Made by a program: the position numbers and the translations under genes. DNA of 64,000 nt from Cyclobacteriaceae bacterium (lineage in GTDB: Bacteria; Bacteroidota; Bacteroidia; Cytophagales; Cyclobacteriaceae). This document shows positions 15,835 to 26,347 of this stretch, piece after piece; position 1 is the first letter of the stretch, and every line of letters starts with the position of its first letter. The notes below the pieces were generated by a model. It was not told the DNA's origin, made no database searches, and was given only the letters and a program-made list of their open reading frames with translations. Location: the NCBI GenBank assembly GCA_016786585.1, contig JAEUUI010000007.1, positions 62,001 to 126,000 on the forward strand, given 5' to 3'.

Positions 15835-16209
15835 ATGGCTGACGTAAAAGCTCTTGGAGATCAACTCGTTGAACTCACTGTAAAAGAAGTAAACGAATTA
15901 GCTTCTTACCTGAAAGAAACATATGGCATCGAGCCGGCTGCTGCAACAGTAGTAGCAGGTGGTGGTGCAGCTGGTGGCGCTGCCGCTGCTGCTGAGAAAA
16001 CCAACTTCGATGTTGTGTTGAAAGCATCTGGCCCTAACAAGCTTCAAATTGTGAAACTTGTGAAAGAATTGACTGGTCTTGGCTTGAAAGAAGCGAAAGA
16101 CATGGTTGATGGCGCTCCTAAGACAATCAAAGAAGGTTTACCGAAAGACGAAGCTGAGAACCTTAAGAAGCAACTCGTTGAGGCTGGTGCCGAAGTTGAG
16201 TTGAAGTAA
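15835..16209 (+). CDS. rplL: Ribosomal protein L7/L12
   Basis: The product is 124 residues. The N-terminal dimerisation domain (1-35) is followed by an Ala/Gly hinge ([13 protein letters not shown], about residues 42-54) and the conserved C-terminal domain [41 protein letters not shown]. It recruits translational GTPases to the ribosome. A 145-bp spacer separates it from rpoB. Confidence 0.99.
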   Translation: MADVKALGDQLVELTVKEVNELASYLKETYGIEPAAATVVAGGGAAGGAAAAAEKTNFDVVLKASGPNKLQIVKLVKELTGLGLKEAKDMVDGAPKTIKEGLPKDEAENLKKQLVEAGAEVELK

Positions 16210-16354
16210 TTTTCTTCTTGAAGGCGAAGGTACCGTCTCAATAAAAACTCGATTAGGCCTCGTTCCCGACAACAGTCGGGACGCGGTCTATTCGTATTTG
16301 TACCTATTTATACTTAGCGCGTCCGGGATTTAAGAACTTAAACATTAAAGTACC
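16210..16354 (+). other. rplL-rpoB spacer with palindrome
   Basis: It holds the perfect inverted repeat TCCCGAC-AACA-GTCGGGA (16264-16281), with no T-run after it, so it is not a clear terminator. A related palindrome, TCCCGATA-AC-TATCGGGA, lies before tuf (10241-10258). In many bacteria this spacer attenuates or processes the L12-rpoB transcript; the palindrome may serve that. Confidence 0.5.
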
Positions 16355-19300
16355 TTGGCAAAAAAAACTAATACCGGTAGAATTGACTTCTCCTCTATCG
16401 AGAAGATCATTGACTATCCCGACTTTCTGGACTTACAACTCCAGTCGTTTCAAGACTTTTTGCAGATCGATACACCTGCCGAAAAACGGCAGAACGAAGG
16501 CTTATACAAAGTATTCGCAGAAAACTTCCCAATCTCCGACTCACGCGAAAATTTCGTGCTTGAGTTCGTAGACTACACGATCGATCCGCCAAAATATAAT
16601 GTCGATGAGTGTATCGACAGAGGATTAACATTCTCTGTGCCCTTGAAGGCAAAGCTTCGCCTCACCTGTAACGATGAGGACAACGAAGATTTCGAAACCA
16701 TCGAACAGGAAGTGTTCCTGGGTAACATCCCGTACATGACCGAAAAAGGTTCGTTCGTAATCAACGGTGCCGAGCGTGTAATCGTATCGCAGCTGCACCG
16801 TTCACCGGGCGTGTTCTTCGCGATGAGCAAACACACCAACGGAACGAAGCTTTACTCTGCACGTATCATTCCGTTCAAAGGTTCGTGGATTGAATTCGCG
16901 ACCGATGTGAACAGCGTAATGTATGCGTACATCGACCGTAAGAAAAAATTCCCGGTAACTACATTGCTCCGCGCAATTGGCTACGGTACTGATAAAGACA
17001 TTCTTGACCTCTTCGGCTTGTCAGAAGAAGTGGAGGCTAACAAGAATACCCTGAAGAAAGTAGTAGGCCGCAAGCTTGCTGCCCGCGTGCTCCGCACCTG
17101 GACGGAAGACTTCGTGGATGAAGATACGGGTGAAGTGGTATCGATCGATCGTAACGAAGTGTTGCTCGAGCGCGATCACCTGATCTCTGCCGAAGACGCT
17201 GACGTGATCCTGGAATCAGGCGTGAAGTCAATCATTCTCCACCGTGAGGATGTGAACATTGCCGATTACCTGATCATTTTCAATACGCTTTCAAAGGATA
17301 ACTCAAACTCTGAGAAGGAAGCGGTTGAGCAGATCTACCGTCAATTAAGAAATACAGAAGCCCCTGACGAACAAACAGCGCGTGATGTAATCCAGAGCCT
17401 GTTCTTCAGTGAGAAGCGTTACGACCTGGGTGAAGTTGGCCGTTACCGGATCAACAAAAAACTCGGTCTTGACCTGAGCTTTGATCACCGCGTATTAACG
17501 AAGGATGATATCATCCTGATCGTGAAATACTTGATTGGTCTGATCAACTCGAAAGCATTGATCGATGATATCGATCACCTTTCTAACAGACGTGTACGTA
17601 CCGTTGGTGAACAATTGTACTCTCAGTTTGGTGTGGGTCTTGCGCGTATGGCGCGTACCATCAAGGAAAGAATGAACGTTCGCGATAACGAAGACTTCAA
17701 GCCTGTTGATCTGATCAATGCGCGTACGCTGTCTTCCGTGATTAACTCCTTCTTCGGTACAAACCAGCTTTCTCAGTTCATGGATCAAACCAATCCATTG
17801 GCAGAGATCACGCACAAGCGCAGAATGTCGGCACTCGGGCCAGGCGGTCTTTCAAGAGAACGTGCAGGTTTCGAAGTCCGTGACGTTCACTACACGCACT
17901 ATGGTCGTTTGTGTACCATCGAAACTCCGGAAGGTCCGAACATCGGTTTGATTTCGTCTCTCTGCGTTCACGCGAAAGTGAACAAGATGGGCTTTATCGA
18001 AACGCCTTACCGCAAGGTTGAGAATGGTAAAGTGAAAACAAAAGAACTTGTTTTCTTAACAGCCGAAGAAGAAGATACACACAACATCGCGCAGGCGAAT
18101 GTGAAGATTAAGCCTAACGGAGAATTTATTGAAGAGCGTGTGAAAGCACGTTTCGAAGGTGACTTCCCGGTAGTAGAACCGAAAGATCTGAAATACATGG
18201 ACATTGCTCCTAACCAGATTGTGTCGGTAGCGGCTTCTATGATTCCGTTCCTCGAGCACGATGATGCGAACCGTGCCCTGATGGGTTCTAACATGCAACG
18301 CCAGGCTGTACCGTTGGTACGTCCGCAGGCGCCAATTGTAGGAACTGGTCTCGAAGGCCGTGTAGCATTGGATTCACGTGCATTGATTACAGCCGAAGGT
18401 TCGGGTGTAGTTGATTTCGTGGATGCGAAGAAAGTGATCATTAAATATGATACGGATGATGAGCGTAAGCTTGTCACATTCGATAACGAATTCAAAACAT
18501 ACAACCTGATCAAGTTCCGCAGAACCAACCAGGATACCTGTATCAACCACACTCCGCTTGTTCGCAAGGGAGATCGCGTTGTGAAAGGTCAGCCGCTGGT
18601 AGAAGGCTATGCGACAAACAGCGGAGAACTTGCACTTGGAAGAAACCTGCTTGTAGGCTACATGCCATGGCAGGGTTACAACTTCGAGGATGCGATCGTA
18701 ATCTCTGAGAAAGTTGTACGGGATGACATCTACACGTCAATCCACATTGAAGAGTTCGAACTTGAAGTTCGCGACACGAAGCGTGGTGAAGAAGAGTTGA
18801 CTTCTGAAATTCCGAACGTAAGCGAAGAAGCGGTTAAGCATCTCGATGAGAACGGTATTATCCGCGTTGGAGCGGAAGTAAAAGAAGGCGATATCCTGAT
18901 CGGTAAGATCACTCCGAAAGGAGAAACTGATCCGACTCCGGAAGAAAAACTATTGAGAGCAATCTTCGGTGACAAAGCCGGTGATGTGAAAGATGCTTCC
19001 ATGAAGGCGCCTCCATCATTAAAAGGTGTTGTTATTGATACCAAGCTGTTCTCTCGTCCGAAGCGCGACAAAGACGTTCGCAACAAGTCGAAGAAAGAGC
19101 TTGATGCACTGAAGAACAAGTATAGCAAGCAGCTGGGCGACCTGCGCGGAGAGGTGATCAAGAAATTGTCAACCATCCTGAACGGAAAGACCAGCAATGG
19201 CGTGAAGCATAAGTTTGGTGATGAATTAATCAGCAAAGGCGTGAAGTTCTCTGCGAAGGTGATTGAGAGCAATCTCTTCCCTGACAAGAACATCTACCGC

Positions 19301-20224
19301 GATGAAAGTAACTACAGCGTACCGGAAGAAGTGAACCTGATTTCGGATATCAGCCTGGAGAACTGGACGAGCGATGATCACACCAATGATCTGGTAGCAC
19401 AAACTGTAAAGAATTACCTCGTGAAGAGAAATTCTTATGCCGGCGACTTTAAGCGTGAGCGTTTCACACTCGAAGTGGGAGACGAACTGCCAACGGGTAT
19501 CGTGCAGCTTGCAAAAGTATACGTAGCGAAGAAGCGTAAGCTGAAAGTAGGAGATAAGATGGCGGGTCGTCACGGTAACAAGGGTGTTGTAGCCCGTATC
19601 GTGCAGGATCAGGATATGCCATTCCTCGAAGACGGAACTCCGCTGGATATTTGCTTGAACCCGCTGGGCGTACCTTCGCGTATGAACCTGGGTCAGCTTT
19701 ACGAAGCGGTATTGGCATGGGCCGGATTGAAACTCGGCCGCAAGTATGCTACTCCGATCTTTGATGGTGCTTCAATCGATCAGGTACAAGCTGAGTTGAA
19801 AGAAGCAGGTCTTCCGGAATTCGGAAGAGCTTACCTGTATGATGGTTTAACCGGTCAGCGTTTCGACCAGCCGGTAACGGTAGGTGTGGCGTACATGCTG
19901 AAACTGGGTCACCTCGTTGACGATAAGATGCACGCACGTTCTATCGGACCTTACTCACTCATTACGCAACAGCCTCTAGGTGGTAAAGCACAATTTGGTG
20001 GTCAGCGTTTCGGAGAAATGGAGGTTTGGGCGATCGAAGCATTCGGTGCATCGCATATCCTGCAGGAAATCCTTACGATTAAGTCTGACGATGTGGTTGG
20101 TCGTGCGAAAGCATACGAATCGATCGTGAAAGGCGAGAACATGAGGAAGCCGAATATCCCTGAGTCATTCAACGTATTGGTGCATGAACTCAGAGGTCTG
20201 GCTCTTGAGATCTCGATGAACTAA
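16355..20224 (+). CDS. rpoB: RNA polymerase beta subunit
   Basis: The product is 1289 residues. The start is TTG at 16355 giving [15 protein letters not shown], the normal N-terminus in this lineage; no ATG fits better. The rifampicin pocket reads [41 protein letters not shown] with Asp, His and Ser at the usual resistance positions, that is, the sensitive wild-type state. The switch/active-site region [24 protein letters not shown] and the C-terminal [24 protein letters not shown] are intact. It is followed by rpoC after 90 bp of a word-like repetitive spacer. Confidence 0.99.
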   Translation: MAKKTNTGRIDFSSIEKIIDYPDFLDLQLQSFQDFLQIDTPAEKRQNEGLYKVFAENFPISDSRENFVLEFVDYTIDPPKYNVDECIDRGLTFSVPLKAKLRLTCNDEDNEDFETIEQEVFLGNIPYMTEKGSFVINGAERVIVSQLHRSPGVFFAMSKHTNGTKLYSARIIPFKGSWIEFATDVNSVMYAYIDRKKKFPVTTLLRAIGYGTDKDILDLFGLSEEVEANKNTLKKVVGRKLAARVLRTWTEDFVDEDTGEVVSIDRNEVLLERDHLISAEDADVILESGVKSIILHREDVNIADYLIIFNTLSKDNSNSEKEAVEQIYRQLRNTEAPDEQTARDVIQSLFFSEKRYDLGEVGRYRINKKLGLDLSFDHRVLTKDDIILIVKYLIGLINSKALIDDIDHLSNRRVRTVGEQLYSQFGVGLARMARTIKERMNVRDNEDFKPVDLINARTLSSVINSFFGTNQLSQFMDQTNPLAEITHKRRMSALGPGGLSRERAGFEVRDVHYTHYGRLCTIETPEGPNIGLISSLCVHAKVNKMGFIETPYRKVENGKVKTKELVFLTAEEEDTHNIAQANVKIKPNGEFIEERVKARFEGDFPVVEPKDLKYMDIAPNQIVSVAASMIPFLEHDDANRALMGSNMQRQAVPLVRPQAPIVGTGLEGRVALDSRALITAEGSGVVDFVDAKKVIIKYDTDDERKLVTFDNEFKTYNLIKFRRTNQDTCINHTPLVRKGDRVVKGQPLVEGYATNSGELALGRNLLVGYMPWQGYNFEDAIVISEKVVRDDIYTSIHIEEFELEVRDTKRGEEELTSEIPNVSEEAVKHLDENGIIRVGAEVKEGDILIGKITPKGETDPTPEEKLLRAIFGDKAGDVKDASMKAPPSLKGVVIDTKLFSRPKRDKDVRNKSKKELDALKNKYSKQLGDLRGEVIKKLSTILNGKTSNGVKHKFGDELISKGVKFSAKVIESNLFPDKNIYRDESNYSVPEEVNLISDISLENWTSDDHTNDLVAQTVKNYLVKRNSYAGDFKRERFTLEVGDELPTGIVQLAKVYVAKKRKLKVGDKMAGRHGNKGVVARIVQDQDMPFLEDGTPLDICLNPLGVPSRMNLGQLYEAVLAWAGLKLGRKYATPIFDGASIDQVQAELKEAGLPEFGRAYLYDGLTGQRFDQPVTVGVAYMLKLGHLVDDKMHARSIGPYSLITQQPLGGKAQFGGQRFGEMEVWAIEAFGASHILQEILTIKSDDVVGRAKAYESIVKGENMRKPNIPESFNVLVHELRGLALEISMN

Positions 20225-20314
20225 CGCATTTGGAATCAGGCATTGGGGAGTAGCCCTAATGCCTAACCCCTGATGCCTAAATAGAAAATGAATCATTAAC
20301 TGAAAACTTGATAT

Positions 20315-23300
20315 ATGTCTTTCAGAAAAAATAAAAAGATCAACAGCGACTTCTCTACGATCACTATCAGCCTTGCTTCTCCGGAGTCAATCCTGGAAAG
20401 CTCGCATGGTGAAGTAACCCAGCCGGAGACGATCAACTACAGAACCTATAAGCCTGAAATGGGCGGGTTGTTCTGCGAGCGCATCTTCGGTCCGGTGAAA
20501 GACTGGGAATGTCACTGCGGTAAATACAAGCGCATTCGTTACAAAGGAATTATCTGCGATCGTTGCGGTGTAGAAGTTACCGAGAAGAAAGTAAGACGCG
20601 AGCGCATGGGCCACATCGAACTGGTGGTACCGGTAGCTCACATCTGGTATTTCCGTTCGTTGCCAAATAAGATCGGTTACCTTCTTGGTCTTCCAACCAA
20701 GAAGCTCGACCAGATCATTTACTACGAGCGTTACGTGGTTATCCAGCCGGGTATGAAGGAAGAAGATGGCGTGAACAAGATGGACTTCTTGACAGAAGAA
20801 GAATATCTCGACATCATCGACAAGCTTCCTCGTGAAAACCAGATGCTGGACGATAACGATCCGAAGAAGTTTATTGCGAAGATGGGTGCTGATGCATTGG
20901 AGATGTTGTTATCACGTCTTCAGTTGGATCAGTTGTCATACGACCTTCGCCACCAGGCAGCAACCGACACGTCACAGCAGCGTAAGGCTGAAGCGTTGAA
21001 GCGTTTGAAAGTTGTTGAAGCTTTCCGCGATGCGAACACACGCGTGGAGAATAAGCCTGAGTGGATGGTGATCAAGATGGTGCCGGTAATTCCACCGGAA
21101 TTACGTCCGCTTGTACCATTGGATGGCGGTCGCTTTGCAACATCTGATTTGAATGACCTTTACAGACGCGTTATTATCCGTAACAACCGTTTGAAGCGTT
21201 TGATCGATATTAAAGCTCCTGAAGTTATCCTTCGTAACGAGAAGCGTATGCTCCAGGAAGCGGTTGACTCATTGTTCGACAACTCACGTAAAGTGAATGC
21301 GGTTCGTTCGGATGGTAACCGTGCACTGAAATCATTGAGCGACATGCTGAAAGGTAAGCAGGGACGTTTCCGTCAGAACCTGTTGGGTAAGCGTGTTGAC
21401 TACTCAGGCCGTTCCGTAATTGTTGTTGGTCCTGAATTGAAATTGCACGAGTGCGGTTTGCCAAAAGATATGGCGGCTGAATTGTTCAAGCCGTTTATCA
21501 TCCGCAAGCTCATCGAAAGAGGAATTGTTAAAACCGTGAAGTCAGCGAAGAAAATCGTTGACCGCAAAGACCCTGTGATCTGGGATATTTTGGAAAACGT
21601 ATTGAAAGGACATCCTGTTCTTTTGAACCGTGCCCCAACACTCCACAGACTTGGTATCCAGGCATTCCAGCCTAAGCTGATCGAAGGAAAAGCTATCCAG
21701 TTGCACCCACTCGTTTGTACAGCGTTTAACGCTGACTTTGACGGTGACCAGATGGCCGTTCACGTTCCGCTTGGTCAGGAAGCAATCCTGGAAGCATCAA
21801 TCCTGATGCTGTCGTCACATAACATTCTTAACCCTGCCAACGGTGCACCGGTAACGGTACCGTCACAGGACATGGTGCTTGGTCTCTACTACCTCACAAA
21901 AGGAAGAAAGAGCACACCAGAGCATCCTGTATTGGGTGAAGGCCGCAAGTTCTACTCGACTGAGGAGATCGTGATCGCGTTCAACGAAGGTAAACTTTCG
22001 AAGCACGCGAACATTAAAGTGCGTGTTCAGACAAAAGACAAGAAAACTGGCAAGCTTGCATACAAGCTGATCGAGACTGTAGTAGGCCGCGTATTGTTCA
22101 ATCAATATGTTCCGGAAGAAACCGGTTTCGTAGATGAGCTGCTGACCAAAAAGAAACTGCAGACCATCATTGCTGAAGTTTATAAAACTGCCGGCCCGTC
22201 TAAGGCAGCGAAGTTCCTTGATGATATTAAGGAGCTTGGTTTCCAGATGGCGTACCGCGGTGGTTTGTCAATGGGATTGAACGATGTGAAGATCCCGATT
22301 GAAAAAGAGAAGTTCGTAGGAGAAGCTCAGAAAGAAGTTGATGCCGTGTGGAACAACTATATGATGGGTCTTATCACCGATAACGAACGCTACAACCAGG
22401 TGATTGACATCTGGACACGTGCGAACACGATGCTGACCAACACACTGATGCGTCAGCTGGAAGATGATAACCAGGGTTTCAACCCGATCTACATGATGAT
22501 GCACTCAGGAGCCCGTGGTTCCCGTGAACAGATTCGTCAGCTCGGAGGTATGCGCGGTCTGATGGCGAAACCACAGAAGAACCTTGCGGGTTCAGTAGGT
22601 TCGATCATCGAGAACCCGATCCTTTCAAACTTTAAAGAAGGTTTGGATGTATTGGAGTACTTTATCTCTACACACGGTGCGCGTAAAGGTCTTGCCGATA
22701 CAGCGTTGAAAACTGCCGATGCGGGTTACCTGACTCGCAGGTTGGTTGACGTTGCACACGACCTTGTTATCACTGAAGAAGATTGCGGAACGCTCCGTGG
22801 ATTGAAAGTTCAGGCATTGAAAGACAACGAAGATATCGTTGAGCCATTGTCAGAGCGTATCCTTGGTCGCGTTACTGTACACAATATTTACGATCCGTTG
22901 AACGAGGAGTTGATCCTCGCTGCAAACGAAGAGATCACGGAAGAGATCGCGAAACGTATCGAAGAAACTTCAATCGAAGAAGTAGAGATCCGTTCGATCC
23001 TGACGTGTGAATCGAAGATGGGTGGTTGCGCAAAATGCTATGGCCGTAACCTGGCTACCGGTAAAATGGTACAATCAGGTGAAGCAGTAGGGGTAATTGC
23101 AGCGCAATCGATCGGTGAACCAGGAACACAGCTTACACTCCGTACATTCCACGTGGGTGGTACTGCATCGAACATTGCGGTTGATGCAAACATTAAAGCG
23201 AAATTCCCGGGTGTGGTTGAATTCGAAGGTATCCGTACCATCGATACAACTGACCGCGAAGGAAATAAAGTAACGGTTGTTATGGGTCGTACAGGCGAGA

Positions 23301-24628
23301 TCCGGATCCTGGATAAGGAAAACGGTCGCGTGCTGATTTCGAACAACGTTCCTTACGGAGCTTACCTGAAAGTGAAAGACAAGCAGAAGGTTGAGAAAGG
23401 CGAAGAGCTTTGCTTCTGGGATCCTTACAACGCTGTGATCTTGTCTGAATTTGAAGGTGAGATCGGATACGAAGCGATCATTGAAGGTATCACGTATAAA
23501 GAAGAATCTGACGAGCAGACTGGTCACCGTGAAAAAGTTATCACTGAAACACGTGACAAGACTAAGAACCCGGCTATCGTTGTTAAGGGTAAGTCTGAGA
23601 CGAAATCGTACAACATCCCGGTAGGGGCTCACCTTGCGGTGGATGAAGGCGACAAGATTAAACCTGGCCAGGTGCTGGTGAAAATCCCGCGTACGTATGG
23701 TAAGTCACGCGATATTACCGGTGGTCTTCCTCGTGTAACGGAATTGTTTGAAGCGCGTAATCCTTCGAACCCTGCCGTAGTGAGTGAGATTGATGGTGTT
23801 GTAACGTACGGAGGTATCAAGCGTGGTAACCGTGAAATTTTCATCGAATCACGTGATGGTGTTCAGAAGCGTTACCTCGTACCGTTGTCGAAGCACATCC
23901 TTGTTCAGGATAACGACTTCGTGAAAGCAGGTCAGCCATTGTCTGACGGATCAATTTCTCCGGGAGACATTCTGGCGATCAAAGGACCTACTGCGGTGCA
24001 GGAATATCTGGTGAATGAAATTCAGGAAGTATACCGTCTGCAGGGTGTGAAGATCAACGATAAGCATATCGAGTGTATCGTGAGCCAGATGATGCAGAAG
24101 GTTGAAATCCTTGATCCGGGTGATACAACGTTCCTGCCGGGAGAGTTTGTAGATAAGCTTACCTTCCGTGAAGAGAACGACTTGATCCTCGATAAGAAAG
24201 TTGTTGTTGAGGCAGGAGATTCAGAGCGCTTCAAGCCGGGCCAGATCATTACGGCTCGTGAGCTTCGCGATGAAAACTCTGGCTTGCGCAGAAACGATAA
24301 GAAGCTTGTAGAAGTACGCGATGCATTAGCTGCGGTTTCAAGACCAACGCTTCAGGGTATTACCCAAGCATCGTTGAAAACTGAAAGCTGGCTGTCGGCT
24401 GCATCGTTCCAGGAGACAACGAAAGTGTTGAGCGAAGCTGCGATCCGTGGTAAACGCGATGCACTCGCGGGTATGAAGGAGAACGTGATCGTAGGTCACC
24501 TGATCCCTGCCGGAACCGGTCAGCGTAAATATGTAGACATGATCGTAACGCATAAAGACGAGTACGATGCCTTCGTAGAAGCAAGTGAAACCAAGCAGAA
24601 AGACCGCGAGAAAGAACTCCAGGCCTAA
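20315..24628 (+). CDS. rpoC: RNA polymerase beta' subunit
   Basis: The product is 1437 residues. The N-terminal zinc ribbon shows [23 protein letters not shown], the catalytic loop [12 protein letters not shown] (three Mg-binding Asp) is near residue 471, and the second zinc site spans CGTLRGL...[16 protein letters not shown] near 830-915. The trigger-loop region [25 protein letters not shown] is intact. The Bacteroidota-type C-terminal extension ([20 protein letters not shown]) ends the protein. A strong terminator follows. Confidence 0.99.
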   Translation: MSFRKNKKINSDFSTITISLASPESILESSHGEVTQPETINYRTYKPEMGGLFCERIFGPVKDWECHCGKYKRIRYKGIICDRCGVEVTEKKVRRERMGHIELVVPVAHIWYFRSLPNKIGYLLGLPTKKLDQIIYYERYVVIQPGMKEEDGVNKMDFLTEEEYLDIIDKLPRENQMLDDNDPKKFIAKMGADALEMLLSRLQLDQLSYDLRHQAATDTSQQRKAEALKRLKVVEAFRDANTRVENKPEWMVIKMVPVIPPELRPLVPLDGGRFATSDLNDLYRRVIIRNNRLKRLIDIKAPEVILRNEKRMLQEAVDSLFDNSRKVNAVRSDGNRALKSLSDMLKGKQGRFRQNLLGKRVDYSGRSVIVVGPELKLHECGLPKDMAAELFKPFIIRKLIERGIVKTVKSAKKIVDRKDPVIWDILENVLKGHPVLLNRAPTLHRLGIQAFQPKLIEGKAIQLHPLVCTAFNADFDGDQMAVHVPLGQEAILEASILMLSSHNILNPANGAPVTVPSQDMVLGLYYLTKGRKSTPEHPVLGEGRKFYSTEEIVIAFNEGKLSKHANIKVRVQTKDKKTGKLAYKLIETVVGRVLFNQYVPEETGFVDELLTKKKLQTIIAEVYKTAGPSKAAKFLDDIKELGFQMAYRGGLSMGLNDVKIPIEKEKFVGEAQKEVDAVWNNYMMGLITDNERYNQVIDIWTRANTMLTNTLMRQLEDDNQGFNPIYMMMHSGARGSREQIRQLGGMRGLMAKPQKNLAGSVGSIIENPILSNFKEGLDVLEYFISTHGARKGLADTALKTADAGYLTRRLVDVAHDLVITEEDCGTLRGLKVQALKDNEDIVEPLSERILGRVTVHNIYDPLNEELILAANEEITEEIAKRIEETSIEEVEIRSILTCESKMGGCAKCYGRNLATGKMVQSGEAVGVIAAQSIGEPGTQLTLRTFHVGGTASNIAVDANIKAKFPGVVEFEGIRTIDTTDREGNKVTVVMGRTGEIRILDKENGRVLISNNVPYGAYLKVKDKQKVEKGEELCFWDPYNAVILSEFEGEIGYEAIIEGITYKEESDEQTGHREKVITETRDKTKNPAIVVKGKSETKSYNIPVGAHLAVDEGDKIKPGQVLVKIPRTYGKSRDITGGLPRVTELFEARNPSNPAVVSEIDGVVTYGGIKRGNREIFIESRDGVQKRYLVPLSKHILVQDNDFVKAGQPLSDGSISPGDILAIKGPTAVQEYLVNEIQEVYRLQGVKINDKHIECIVSQMMQKVEILDPGDTTFLPGEFVDKLTFREENDLILDKKVVVEAGDSERFKPGQIITARELRDENSGLRRNDKKLVEVRDALAAVSRPTLQGITQASLKTESWLSAASFQETTKVLSEAAIRGKRDALAGMKENVIVGHLIPAGTGQRKYVDMIVTHKDEYDAFVEASETKQKDREKELQA

Positions 24629-24655
24629 TTCTGATAACGATTGATCAATTTAACT

Positions 24656-24692
24656 ATGTGCGAATGGGAAACTGTTCGCACATTTGTTTTTT
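24656..24692 (+). terminator. Terminator after rpoC
   Basis: Stem ATGTGCGAA (24656-24664) / TTCGCACAT (24675-24683), loop of 10 nt, then TTGTTTTTT. It closes the rpoBC transcript. Confidence 0.88.
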
Positions 24693-24756
24693 AGTACTTT
24701 AGCTTCAACGCATCGTTGAATTGTTAAATCACCTCATTGTTAAATGATAGATAGCT

Positions 24757-25083
24757 ATGGCAGACGATAAAAAAGACAATATCCAGCAGAACCAGATAAA
24801 CATTGAGCTTTCCGAAGAAATCGCAGAAGGCATTTATTCCAACCTGGCAATGATTGCGCACTCCAACAGTGAGTTTGTCATCGACTTCATTAAGCTGATG
24901 CCGGGTGTACCGAAAGCACGGGTGAAGGCGCGGGTGATTGTTACTCCCGAGCATGCCAAGCGATTATTGAGTGCATTGAAAGAGAATATCGATAAGTACG
25001 AAGCGAACTTCGGAACGATTAAACAAACGCAAGGCGCTCCTAAATTTCCGATGAACTTCGGAGGTACAATGGGAGAGGCGTAG
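24757..25083 (+). CDS. DUF3467 protein
   Basis: The product is 108 residues. It matches DUF3467: INIELSEEIAEGIYSNLAMIAHSNSEFVIDFIKLMPGVPKARVKARVIVTPEHAKRLLSALKENIDKYEANFG. The C-terminus is a Gly/Pro-rich tail (PKFPMNFGGTMGEA). Function unknown; in Bacteroidota it is commonly placed right after rpoC, as here, which suggests a role linked to transcription or translation, but that is inference from position only. Despite closeness it is separated from rpoC by a terminator. Confidence 0.9.
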   Translation: MADDKKDNIQQNQINIELSEEIAEGIYSNLAMIAHSNSEFVIDFIKLMPGVPKARVKARVIVTPEHAKRLLSALKENIDKYEANFGTIKQTQGAPKFPMNFGGTMGEA

Positions 25084-25109
25084 CTAGCTGTGACAGCTAA
25101 TTAGAGTAG

Positions 25110-25200
25110 TTTAAATAAGCTGAGATCTTATTTAAATTTTTGGCGATTTTCTTAAATAAGGAATTCTTTACTTAAATTGGACAGTCTGTTTTTAAGTAAG
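25110..25200 (+). repeat. Iteron-like array, consensus YTTAAATAAG at about 20-bp spacing
   Basis: Five copies begin at 25110 (TTTAAATAAG), 25131 (TTTAAATTTT), 25151 (CTTAAATAAG), 25171 (CTTAAATTGG) and 25191 (TTTAAGTAAG), i.e. steps of 21, 20, 20 and 20 bp. In addition CTTATTTAAA (25127-25136) forms a perfect 10-bp inverted repeat with the first copy. The last copy ends 4 bp before the fic start codon. Same-face spacing of two helical turns suggests cooperative protein binding, probably by the Fic protein's own C-terminal winged helix. Confidence 0.7.
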
Positions 25201-25204
25201 GATT

Positions 25205-26329
25205 GTGAAATCGTTTCAATCAGGGAAGTTAATCAGTCAAGGAACTTATCGAAGTTTTCAGCCCACCCTGATTAACAGAGAGTGGATTATCGACAATCCT
25301 GAAGTACTGAATCTTTTGAGTCAGGCAGATCGGGAATTGGGGCGTTTGGACATGTTTTCTCATTACGTGCCAAATATTGATCTCTTCATTAGCATGCACG
25401 TATTGAAAGAGGCTACGCAAAGCAGCAAAATTGAGGGCACGCAAACCAATATTGAGGAAGCTCTTTTAGATCGAAATGAAGTTGCCCCGGAAAAGCAATC
25501 GGACTGGGAAGAAGTGCAGAATTATGTGAAGGCAATAAACTTTGCCATTCACAAACTAAAAGAACTTCCGTTTTCTTCGAGGCTAGTTCGCGAAACCCAT
25601 GCAGTTTTAATGCAAGGAGTTCGTGGTGAAAAAAAAACGCCTGGTGAATTCAGGGTAAGTCAGAATTGGATCGGGGGAGTTTCCCTTAAGGATGCAATAT
25701 TTATTCCACCCGTGCATACCAGTGTTCCGGAGCTAATGAGTGATTTGGAGAATTTTGTTCATAATGATTTTATATTATTACCTGAGCTACTGAAAGCCGC
25801 ACTGCTTCACTATCAATTTGAAACAATACACCCATTTTTGGATGGTAATGGCCGTATTGGCCGATTGATGATTACGCTCTATCTGGTGAATAAAGGAATA
25901 TTGAAAGAACCGATCTTGTATTTGTCGGATTTCCTCGAACGTAACAGAAGCCTTTATTATGATAACTTGATGCGGGTTCGTGAAAAGAGCGATATTAACC
26001 GTTGGCTCATCTTTTTTCTCACGGGAATAATAGAAACCGCGAAAAGCGGAATAACGACATTTGATGCTATTCTAAAGTTGCAGAAGAAAACGGAAAAAGT
26101 TATTCAAGAACTGGGAAGCCGCGCATCAAATGCTCAAAAAGTGATTGAGCAGTTATACCAAAACCCAGTCGTAAATGCAGAAAAGGTTAGCAGGATGGCG
26201 AGTATTTCACTCCCCACAGCTTACACGTTAATCGGTCAATTGGAGAGTAAAGGAATTGTACGTGAGATTACAGGTGCACAACGAGGTCGATTATATGTAT
26301 TTGATGAATATTTGAAACTGTTTCGTTAG
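25205..26329 (+). CDS. Fic family protein with C-terminal winged helix
   Basis: The product is 374 residues. The Fic core carries HPFLDGNGRIGR (residues 209-220), the full HxFx(D/E)GNGRxxR motif for transfer of AMP or another nucleotide to target proteins. The inhibitory motif SSKIEG (73-78; S-x-x-x-E-G) is present at the N-terminal side, so it is a self-inhibited class II type. Fic_N-type residues precede it. The C-terminal part (about 305-374; VIEQLYQNPVVNAEKVSRMASISLPTAYTLIGQLESKGIV) is a winged-helix DNA-binding domain. The start is GTG at 25205. The upstream repeat array suggests autoregulation. It sits in an otherwise core translation cluster. Confidence 0.92.
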   Translation: MKSFQSGKLISQGTYRSFQPTLINREWIIDNPEVLNLLSQADRELGRLDMFSHYVPNIDLFISMHVLKEATQSSKIEGTQTNIEEALLDRNEVAPEKQSDWEEVQNYVKAINFAIHKLKELPFSSRLVRETHAVLMQGVRGEKKTPGEFRVSQNWIGGVSLKDAIFIPPVHTSVPELMSDLENFVHNDFILLPELLKAALLHYQFETIHPFLDGNGRIGRLMITLYLVNKGILKEPILYLSDFLERNRSLYYDNLMRVREKSDINRWLIFFLTGIIETAKSGITTFDAILKLQKKTEKVIQELGSRASNAQKVIEQLYQNPVVNAEKVSRMASISLPTAYTLIGQLESKGIVREITGAQRGRLYVFDEYLKLFR

Positions 26330-26347
26330 CCAATAGTCAAACTATTA

